A DNA stretch of 14,158 nucleotides from Chitinophaga pinensis (GTDB lineage Bacteria > Bacteroidota > Bacteroidia > Chitinophagales > Chitinophagaceae): contig CALPKD020000006.1 of the NCBI GenBank assembly GCA_943324055.2, forward strand, positions 1 to 14,158, read 5' to 3'. Position numbers and translations under genes: made by a program. Positions 7,867 through 14,158 of the stretch are shown in pieces (within the stretch, counting starts at the first letter, position 1; every line of letters begins with the position of its first letter). The notes below the pieces were generated by a model, which was not told the origin of the DNA, ran no database searches, and was given only the letters and a program-made list of their open reading frames with translations.

Positions 7867-8712
7867 AGGTGTCCTTACGAGCACTGTTTGGTGACCATAA
7901 CCTTCCCAAATACCTATACCCCCTTCTATATTTGAGCGTAAGCTTTTAGTATTAGGGAAAATGGGGCTTTGGCCATTTATTATTTCATTTTGCCAACTGT
8001 TCCAGAAGTTATAGCCTGCTTCATTCATGGTTCTTAATTTCACATAAATCTCGTCCCCATCCTCAAAGTAAGGCTTGTACATGGCAGTGTCGTTGACAGA
8101 AAAGGACCTTCCTCTGAAAAACTTTATTGCAACTGTGTTAGTATTAAACTTAGCATCACTTAAATTACCAAATAAGGCCGGAATAAATAAGGAGTCTTGA
8201 TGAATTAATTTTGTTTGTATTTGGTAGAAATTTTGTTCATTAACGGGGTCGTCAAATTGAATGGAAATATATCCCTTTATGTCACTTGGGTTTTCTTTCT
8301 CATAGTTTGCCGAAAGGATAGGTACTGACCTAGGGATGCTAGTTGTAGCGCTAATTATTTTGTCTAAATATTCTATTTTTAAACTATATTTTCCGCCAAC
8401 TTTACCTATTATATCACTCCCATAATAGATATAAGGAGGAATTCTCTCATAGTTAGTTCGAAGCCTTAATACTTCCGTTTTTTCACCATCCGATACAGTT
8501 ATTTTAGCAGAACGGATTGAATAACTGAGCACTGTTGATGAATCAACTACGGTACTTATAGGGATGCTATTTGACAATATCACTCTTGGCACATCTCCTT
8601 CTTCAATCCATCCCTCAACTACAACTTTTGATTCCGGTTGAATACTTTTACTAATATCAATTTTATTACAACTTACACTAATGATATATACTATTATTAT
8701 TAATTTTCTCAT
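7852..8712 (-). CDS. DUF4249-like lipoprotein paired with a TonB-dependent receptor
   Basis: I take the ATG at 8712 (MRKLIIIV) as the start, giving 286 residues. It is 2 nt after the receptor's stop codon and places the lipoprotein signal correctly; an upstream TTG at 8733 would overlap the receptor gene and add a poor leader. The signal ends in ISVSC with C15 as the likely lipidated residue. The following region, with KVVVEGWIEEGDVPRVILS (about 29-47), closely fits the N-terminal pattern of DUF4249 proteins, which are Bacteroidota lipoproteins usually encoded beside TonB-dependent receptors. Later features are a surface-like beta-rich body and GNL/WNSW-type aromatic segments without catalytic motifs. 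By position it may act as an accessory to the receptor at the outer membrane, comparable to SusD with SusC, but it is not SusD-like in sequence and that role is inference. The family call rests on pattern recall. Confidence 0.72.
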   Translation of the reverse strand: MRKLIIIVYIISVSCNKIDISKSIQPESKVVVEGWIEEGDVPRVILSNSIPISTVVDSSTVLSYSIRSAKITVSDGEKTEVLRLRTNYERIPPYIYYGSDIIGKVGGKYSLKIEYLDKIISATTSIPRSVPILSANYEKENPSDIKGYISIQFDDPVNEQNFYQIQTKLIHQDSLFIPALFGNLSDAKFNTNTVAIKFFRGRSFSVNDTAMYKPYFEDGDEIYVKLRTMNEAGYNFWNSWQNEIINGQSPIFPNTKSLRSNIEGGIGIWEGYGHQTVLVRTPKKKY

Positions 8713-8714
8713 TA

Positions 8715-11003
8715 TTAGAATTTGAATCTCCAATTAATAGAGGGGATAATTTTATATAAAGTTTTATTATTAGTTTGGATGGCTAAGCTATTGCTATTTT
8801 TATTTATATAAATGTCCATTACAACATAAATTGGATTTTCAATATTCATTACGTTATAAATAGAAAAAGTTAAAATACTTTCTTTTTTTGGGGTTCTAAT
8901 TAAATAATAACTTAAGGAAAAGTCAGTACGTACATAATTCGGAAGTTTTGCGTTATTGAATTCACTATATTCCTTGACAGGGTTGTTGTTTATAAAATAC
9001 CAAGATGTTGGCATTGTGAACCGATTTCCTGAACTTAAAATTTGGGTTAATCCAATACTCAATTTTGAATTATACTCATAACTACTAGTAAGTGCAAAAT
9101 TGTGCCTCCTATCGTATTTTGCGAAGTATTTGTTATTATTATTAAGTTCATTGAACTGCCTCTCTGACCAACCTAAAGTATAACTAAACCATCCTTTCAC
9201 TTTACCATAATCTTTTTTTACCATCACTTCCAAGCCATACGATTGCCCACTACCTATTAAAATGTCATTTTGCAATGTGGTAATTTCATTAAACTGTGTA
9301 ATCCCATATGGGTATTCTAATAACTTATCCATCGTTCGGTAATAACTGCTAATAGAAAACTTTATATTATTTATAATATTTGTATTGTAACCAATCGATA
9401 CTTCTTGAGCTGTTTGGCTTGGAATTGATTCAGAACTTGCTACCCAAAAATCAGTCGGAATACCCACACTAGATGTGGTTATTAAATTTAAATATTGATT
9501 TTGTTTTGTATATGACACAAAATAGGATGAGTTTGTGTTAGGAGTATATGTTAATAATATTTTTGGTTCGAAATGTAAAAATTGGTTAAGATTTGATCCT
9601 GCAGTGTAATAATTTAATCTTAATCCCACTTCAGCTAATAAATTACGTGTCAATTTGGTTTTTGAATTAATAAACAAAGCAAAATTATTTGCTTGTACTT
9701 GTTTTGCTAATTTTTCGATATTCTCTATTCCAAGTGAAGTGACTTCTATTTTTTGCGGTTGTAAATTATAGCAAGCATATTGCACCCCACTTTCAAATTG
9801 TATATTATTTATCTCATATTCTAGGATATTTTTATAACCTAATTCACTAATGCTGGATGAGATATTCATAATTTCACCACCTTGTGTTACCAAAAGATTG
9901 TTTTTATATTTCGAATAGTATATGATGTTTTTAATGTTTGTTTTTTTTGTCAATTGACTTTGCCAAGCCGAAGATATAGCTGTATTTCCCCATGTTAACT
10001 TAGCATTTAAATCATAGTTAGAATCTATTATTTTTAAATTATCTCCTGTAAGTAAAACATTAATAGTTAGTTTTTGTTTTTCTGATATTTTTTTGATATA
10101 GGTTGCATTAAAATCCGAAAATCCGTAATTAATTTTTTGTTCTTGTTTCCCAAATTCTTTTTTAGTATTTAACATTGGACCTAATACCTCATCTATGTAT
10201 GTTTTTCTCCCAGATAATATCAATCCTGATTTCTTGTTAATAGGTATTTCAATGTTTAATTGCGATGATATTAATCCAATATTTCCTTTTACCCCAATTG
10301 ATGTAGGAACTTTGTCAACAGGAATTATATTTAGGGAAGAACTTAACCTGCCTCCATTTTGCGGATTTGAATTTGACTTATCAAATGTCATTTTTTGTAC
10401 ATGGTTATCATTAAAAGTTGAAAATATTCCAAGTAAATGGGAGATTCCATATATTGGTGCATCAGCATAAGTATATAAATTATGACCAGGTTCGGCACCT
10501 CTTACGTAAATGTATCCATTGGCGTCTCCTGAATTTTGAATTCCAGGAGTTAACTGTAATAGTTTTACAATATCTACAGATCCAATTATAGAAGGTATTT
10601 CATTTAATTTATTAGGACTAAATTCAAACATATTATTTGATGTATTTGACAGTCCTTTTATTCGGTCACTCTGAATACGAACTTCTTCAAGTTTGTTTAT
10701 GTCTTCCTCTAATATAACATCAAGTATAATATTCTTATTGATTTCAATTTCCTTTGTTATTTTGTCATATCCGGTATGATTTATTTCGACCTTGTATTTT
10801 CCGTTATCTAATACTATAAAATATCGCCCATTAGAATCACTTATAGTTTTTCGTATTTCGTTATTATTTGAAATAATTACGGATGCACCTATTAATTTTA
10901 GTTCAAATTTGTTTTTTACAAAACCCTGTAACGTAAAACCATTTTGAGAAAAGATTTTAATTGTTATTAAAAAACAGGTTATAAGTAGTATTGTTTTTTT
11001 CAA
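8715..11003 (-). CDS. TonB-dependent outer-membrane receptor with carboxypeptidase-like N-terminal domain
   Basis: A 762-residue receptor for active uptake across the outer membrane, powered by TonB-ExbBD. The start appears to be TTG at 11003: it opens straight into a signal peptide (KKTILLITCFLITIKIFSQ), and going upstream in frame there is a TAG stop seven codons earlier with no ATG or GTG between. Residues about 22-99 form a CarboxypepD_reg-like beta-sandwich (LQGFVKN, DSNGRYFI, INHTGYD). The plug spans about 118-228 (LLQLTPGIQ, then YVRGAEPGHN at 166-175, and NGGRLSSSLNI). The rest is the 22-strand barrel, ending in the aromatic INWRFKF expected for outer-membrane insertion. It is short for a SusC homologue and more like receptors paired with DUF4249 lipoproteins, one of which follows 2 bp downstream. 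The substrate cannot be read from sequence. Class very sure; start codon moderately sure. Confidence 0.9.
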   Translation of the reverse strand: MKKTILLITCFLITIKIFSQNGFTLQGFVKNKFELKLIGASVIISNNNEIRKTISDSNGRYFIVLDNGKYKVEINHTGYDKITKEIEINKNIILDVILEEDINKLEEVRIQSDRIKGLSNTSNNMFEFSPNKLNEIPSIIGSVDIVKLLQLTPGIQNSGDANGYIYVRGAEPGHNLYTYADAPIYGISHLLGIFSTFNDNHVQKMTFDKSNSNPQNGGRLSSSLNIIPVDKVPTSIGVKGNIGLISSQLNIEIPINKKSGLILSGRKTYIDEVLGPMLNTKKEFGKQEQKINYGFSDFNATYIKKISEKQKLTINVLLTGDNLKIIDSNYDLNAKLTWGNTAISSAWQSQLTKKTNIKNIIYYSKYKNNLLVTQGGEIMNISSSISELGYKNILEYEINNIQFESGVQYACYNLQPQKIEVTSLGIENIEKLAKQVQANNFALFINSKTKLTRNLLAEVGLRLNYYTAGSNLNQFLHFEPKILLTYTPNTNSSYFVSYTKQNQYLNLITTSSVGIPTDFWVASSESIPSQTAQEVSIGYNTNIINNIKFSISSYYRTMDKLLEYPYGITQFNEITTLQNDILIGSGQSYGLEVMVKKDYGKVKGWFSYTLGWSERQFNELNNNNKYFAKYDRRHNFALTSSYEYNSKLSIGLTQILSSGNRFTMPTSWYFINNNPVKEYSEFNNAKLPNYVRTDFSLSYYLIRTPKKESILTFSIYNVMNIENPIYVVMDIYINKNSNSLAIQTNNKTLYKIIPSINWRFKF

Positions 11004-11040
11004 ATGGTTGTATTGGAAGTGCTAAAATTAAGTATTTAAA

Positions 11041-11067
11041 TTTAATATGTTTAATATGTTTAATATC
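11041..11067. repeat. Three 9-bp tandem repeats upstream of the TonB-dependent receptor
   Basis: TTTAATATG, TTTAATATG and TTTAATATC stand head to tail, 38 bp upstream of the receptor's TTG start. They could be a regulator-binding array or slippage-prone promoter spacer; no family can be named. Confidence 0.7.
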
Positions 11068-11486
11068 ATTTGAATTGATTATTTTATTTAATAGATTAGC
11101 GTTTAACTAATGAACTTAGTCATTTCCTTACATAGTGTCCCAATAGGAGTACTAAAACACTCCGATCTCTTTGGTTTCTAGTGTTTATTGAAGTCTCACT
11201 TTTCACGATTAACTTCATTTTTTATTTTTCTGTGCTGGATTGTATATTCCCCTTGTCAGTAAGATTTTTACTAATCCTACTCCTCCCCAAAATAAAATGT
11301 CAAAATTTGATGTTCTAATTTTTACTTTCTTTTTGTGTTTGACGAAGAATCAGGCTATTCATTTAATAAAAAATTGTGTTTAATACTGTTTAATAGGGTT
11401 TGATTACCATTTAACATATTGTATATCAATATATTATCTACTTATTAACAAGATATATTTACTATTATTTATAGCACTATATATGG

Positions 11487-11494
11487 TAAATTTG
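11487..11494 (+). promoter_or_regulatory. Candidate -7 element (TAAATTTG) for the NHL-repeat gene
   Basis: TAAATTTG matches the Bacteroidota consensus TAnnTTTG and would start transcription near 11501, about 35 nt before the ATG at 11535. It sits at the centre of an imperfect 16-bp palindrome (11483-11498, ATGG...CCAT, seven of eight pairs matching), so a regulator bound there would cover the promoter. No good -33 TTTG is seen. Confidence 0.45.
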
Positions 11495-11534
11495 CCATGT
11501 ATTTACTTATTTTTTAATTGAATTTTTAATCTTT

Positions 11535-14158
11535 ATGTTTAAGTTTTTTAAGAAAGTTGGATTTGGAATTTTTTTTATGATTGTTTTTTTTGTTCAAAAT
11601 TTGAATGCTCAAATAATAGGAACTTTTGCGGGATCGGATTTTATAGGGGATGGGAAGCAAGCAACACAGGCTGTCTTAAAACAGACTCTTGGAGTATCTG
11701 TTGATAAGCAGGGCAATGTTTATTTTGCGGAACAAGGTCACAGTTTAATAAGAAGAGTAGATGCTATTACTGGTATCATCACCTCATATGCTGGAAATGG
11801 TAACGCTGGTAATAGTGGAGATGGAGGACTAGCAACAAATGCTTTATTATATTATCCAAGAGCGATTCGTTTTGATACTGCAGGCAATGGCTATATTCTG
11901 GATGGGGTACAGACTATTAGAAAAATTTCAAAGCTTACTGGATTAATAACAACAATAGTTGGCAATGGGATTGTCTCTGATTCTAATATTGCGGAAGTTC
12001 CAGCTTTAAAAGCAAGTTTTTCATCGCCATTAAACTTTACTCTCGATAGACAAGGTAATATTTTTATAGTTGATAGAGGGACGAATACATTAAGAAAAGT
12101 TTCAGCTAGTACTGGTATAATTTCTGTAATTGCTGGGAATGGAACTGCAGGATATGCTGGTGATGGTGGTTTAGCTGCTAATGCTTTATTAAATAGACCA
12201 ACTTGTGTTGAAGTAGATGATTCTAGTAATATTTATATTGCAGATAACAACAATTTTAGAATCAGAAAAATTTCAGCCAAGACAGGAATCATTACAACTA
12301 TTGCGGGTGATGGAACACAAGGTCAAATTGCAAGTGATACCACTCTTGCGACATTTGCTAAAATAGGAAATATAAATGCACTTCATATAGATAAGTTAGG
12401 AAACATATATTTTGACATGAGTGGTGGTTTTATAAAGAAAATTGAAAAATCTTCTGGTTTAGTGTTTGTAATAATTGGAATGGGGAATACTACTTTTACT
12501 GGGGATGGTGGACTTGCAATTAATGCGACCATCAATAATCCAAGAAGTATTACAACTGATAGTGCTGGAAATTTATATTTTTCTGACTACGGTAATAGAA
12601 TAAGGAAGGTGGATGCTTCAACTACTATCATTAATACAATAGCTGGGTTTGGTGATTTTGGTGGTGATAATGGTAGCGCAAATGTAGCATTACTTAATTA
12701 TCCTCAAGGACTTGGAATAGACAAAGATGCGAATGTTTATATTGCTGACAAATCAAATAATAGGGTTAGAAAGGTCAATGCTTCGGATGGAATAATAACA
12801 ACTATAATTGGCAACGGAGGAACTGATTTTAATCTAGTAGGTAACCCAAGTTCAGTCCCAGTAAGTACTGTTCAAATACAAAATCCCACAAATGCATTGG
12901 TCGACTCCTTGACGGGCAATTTGTTTATTCAATCCTATGATATAATTTATAAGTTCACTAAATCAACTGGAATGGTCAATTGGGTTGCAGGAGGGAGAGG
13001 GGGTTCAAATGCTGAAAATGTAGCTGCGACAACTGCCTATATTTATCCATTTAGCGATTTGGCAATTGATAAATTAGGCAATATTTACACAGTTGAAGGT
13101 GGACCAGTATCTACAATTAGGAAAATTACTGCCAGTACTGGTAAAATAAATACAATAGTAAATAGTGCTAGAACTGCTGGTTTTAGTGGGGATGGTGGTG
13201 CTGCGATTTCAGCTAAAATTTCTAATCCATATTGTGCTGCTTTTGACAATGTTGGGAATATGTATATTGGTGATTTGGGTAATAATAGGATTAGAAAAGT
13301 GAATGCAGCAACTGGTATTATTACTACCATTGCAGGTACGGGAGTTGCGGGTTTTTCAGGGGATAATGGCTTAGCAATTCAGGCACAAATTGGATACCCA
13401 GTTGGTATTGCGGTTGATAATTTAAGCAATGTTATTTTTGTGGATGGCACTAGAATTAGAAAAATCAATACCACTACTGGTATTATTACTACGATTGCAG
13501 GCACTGAAACAAGTTTGCCTTTTGTCAATAATGTGCAAGCATTAGATGCAAAAATTCAACCACGTAATTTAGCTGTTGATAAATTTGGTAATATATATTT
13601 GTCAGAACCGAATAGAAATGCAGTTCGGATTATTTACAATACCCCGAGTGTCAATCTTTCGATTGATAATAGCGCAAATTTTGATCTATTTTCAGCTTGT
13701 GTTGGGAATGCTTCAGCAGCTCAGTCATTTACAGTAAATGGTAATGTATTATCAGATAGTATTAGAATTAACTCATCTGCAGATTTTGAAATTTCATTGG
13801 TTGAAAATGGTGTATATAGTAAAACAATTGCGATACCTCCTAGTAATGGATCGGTTGGCTCAACAAAGCTATATAGCAGATTAATTGCTAAGCCAACTTT
13901 AGGAAATTATACTGGACAAATTACGGTCACATCAAAAAATGCTAATGGAAGAAGCCTAACTACAAATGCTAGGGTTGTTACAATTCCTTCAACTCCTTCA
14001 ATTACATATACTGGGAAGAATAGGTTTTGTGTTGGACAAAATGCGACATTGAAAAGTAATTCAATGGAAGGGAATCAATGGTATGCTAATAATAAATTAA
14101 TAAGTGGTGCTATTGATTCAGTTTACATTACAAATACTTCTGGCGATTACACTGTAGC
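11535..14158 (+). CDS. Secreted NHL-repeat beta-propeller protein (3' end missing)
   Basis: The frame is open from the ATG at 11535 to the window edge (874 codons), so the stop lies beyond. Residues 1-25 are a signal peptide (hydrophobic GIFFMIVFFV, cleavage likely after NLNA). Residues about 26-700 hold twelve NHL-type blades, each with a core like NIYIADxxNxRIRKV, then TGIITTIAGNG and, in better copies, GDGGLA and a P-x-G-[IL]-x-x-D strand. Twelve blades would suit two six-bladed propellers in tandem; blades 5, 8 and 9 are most degenerate. Residues about 703-815 are a beta-sandwich (CVGNASAAQSFTVNG, then GNYTGQITVTS) common in Bacteroidota secreted proteins. The last visible part (from about 820) starts an Ig-like domain (FCVGQNATL, GNQWYANNKLI) similar to those of the M4 peptidase. 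NHL propellers generally bind partners rather than catalyse. A T9SS sorting domain is expected past the edge, by analogy. Domain calls are firm; ligand and role are unknown. Confidence 0.9.
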   Translation, partial: MFKFFKKVGFGIFFMIVFFVQNLNAQIIGTFAGSDFIGDGKQATQAVLKQTLGVSVDKQGNVYFAEQGHSLIRRVDAITGIITSYAGNGNAGNSGDGGLATNALLYYPRAIRFDTAGNGYILDGVQTIRKISKLTGLITTIVGNGIVSDSNIAEVPALKASFSSPLNFTLDRQGNIFIVDRGTNTLRKVSASTGIISVIAGNGTAGYAGDGGLAANALLNRPTCVEVDDSSNIYIADNNNFRIRKISAKTGIITTIAGDGTQGQIASDTTLATFAKIGNINALHIDKLGNIYFDMSGGFIKKIEKSSGLVFVIIGMGNTTFTGDGGLAINATINNPRSITTDSAGNLYFSDYGNRIRKVDASTTIINTIAGFGDFGGDNGSANVALLNYPQGLGIDKDANVYIADKSNNRVRKVNASDGIITTIIGNGGTDFNLVGNPSSVPVSTVQIQNPTNALVDSLTGNLFIQSYDIIYKFTKSTGMVNWVAGGRGGSNAENVAATTAYIYPFSDLAIDKLGNIYTVEGGPVSTIRKITASTGKINTIVNSARTAGFSGDGGAAISAKISNPYCAAFDNVGNMYIGDLGNNRIRKVNAATGIITTIAGTGVAGFSGDNGLAIQAQIGYPVGIAVDNLSNVIFVDGTRIRKINTTTGIITTIAGTETSLPFVNNVQALDAKIQPRNLAVDKFGNIYLSEPNRNAVRIIYNTPSVNLSIDNSANFDLFSACVGNASAAQSFTVNGNVLSDSIRINSSADFEISLVENGVYSKTIAIPPSNGSVGSTKLYSRLIAKPTLGNYTGQITVTSKNANGRSLTTNARVVTIPSTPSITYTGKNRFCVGQNATLKSNSMEGNQWYANNKLISGAIDSVYITNTSGDYTV

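Larger units (their letters stand above)
11004..11534. other. Divergent intergenic region, 531 bp, no clear gene
   Basis: This lies between the divergent receptor and NHL-protein genes and must hold both promoters. It contains clustered TTTAATA motifs at 11041, 11050, 11059, 11087, 11362, 11379 and 11389; a 6-bp inverted repeat (ATATTG 11416-11421, CAATAT 11427-11432); and the NHL promoter element. Bases about 11105-11350 are less AT-rich than the flanks and hold two short minus-strand open frames: 11120-11218 (ATG start, 32 residues) and 11215-11349 (44 codons, no usual start), sharing an ATGA overlap. Neither has a signal or domain I recognise, so I do not call them genes. A TAATTTTA sequence on the minus strand (11023-11030) is one base off the -7 consensus for the receptor. 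Confidence 0.6.

Noticed and set aside
8713..8733. TTG at 8733 as start of the DUF4249-like gene
   Set aside because: It overlaps the receptor gene and puts polar residues before the lipoprotein signal; the ATG at 8712 gives a proper signal and 2-bp spacing.
10195..10470. + strand frame of 91 codons
   Set aside because: It is antisense to the plug/barrel region of the TonB-dependent receptor and has no independent support.
11120..11218. A 32-residue minus-strand gene
   Set aside because: It has an ATG but no domain, signal or conservation I can show, so it is kept only as a finding.
13085..13330. Minus-strand frame of 81 codons with a hydrophobic translation
   Set aside because: It is antisense to NHL blades; the hydrophobicity is a by-product of the complementary codons.

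Overview
The window comes from a Bacteroidota bacterium. It is AT-rich, with long Asn/Ser/Thr-rich secreted proteins, two complete type IX secretion (T9SS) type A C-terminal sorting domains, Ig-like modules of the kind common in gliding/environmental Bacteroidota, a TonB-dependent receptor followed by a DUF4249-type lipoprotein, and TAnnTTTG promoter elements. I cannot place it below phylum level. There are no RNA genes, mobile elements or CRISPR arrays that I can support. Every gene encodes a protein predicted to be exported, outer-membrane or surface-exposed.

Left part (1-6280, + strand). The window opens inside a gene for a protein with YadA/Hep_Hag-like head repeats, a conserved Bacteroidota 'GFLPPRMT' module and a C-terminal beta-sandwich (1-1110). 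A small Ig-like T9SS cargo protein follows 14 bp later (1125-2045). After a 203-bp gap comes a 1343-residue M4 (thermolysin-type) metallopeptidase (2249-6280) with an intact catalytic set, a beta-propeller-like insert, several Ig-like modules and a T9SS sorting domain. The last ~155 residues of the small cargo protein and of the peptidase are paralogous.

Middle part (6281-11003). A perfect 23-bp inverted repeat lies downstream of the peptidase. A lipoprotein gene with a 16-residue duplication follows (6552-7844, +). It converges, with only 7 bp between stop codons, on a minus-strand pair: a TonB-dependent receptor (8715-11003, apparent TTG start) and a DUF4249-like lipoprotein (7852-8712), 2 bp apart and very likely one operon for uptake of an unknown substrate.

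Right part (11004-14158). A 531-bp divergent intergenic region carries clustered TTTAATA repeats, a TAnnTTTG element inside a near-palindrome, and a less AT-rich stretch of unknown nature. It is followed by a large NHL-repeat beta-propeller protein (11535 to beyond the window end) with twelve recognisable blades, a beta-sandwich and the start of an Ig-like domain resembling those of the peptidase. By analogy its missing C-terminus probably carries a T9SS sorting domain.

Taken together this is a cell-surface/secretome locus (adhesin-like protein, secreted protease, lipoproteins, nutrient receptor, propeller protein). Apart from the receptor/lipoprotein pair and the first two genes, nothing shows that the genes form one pathway.
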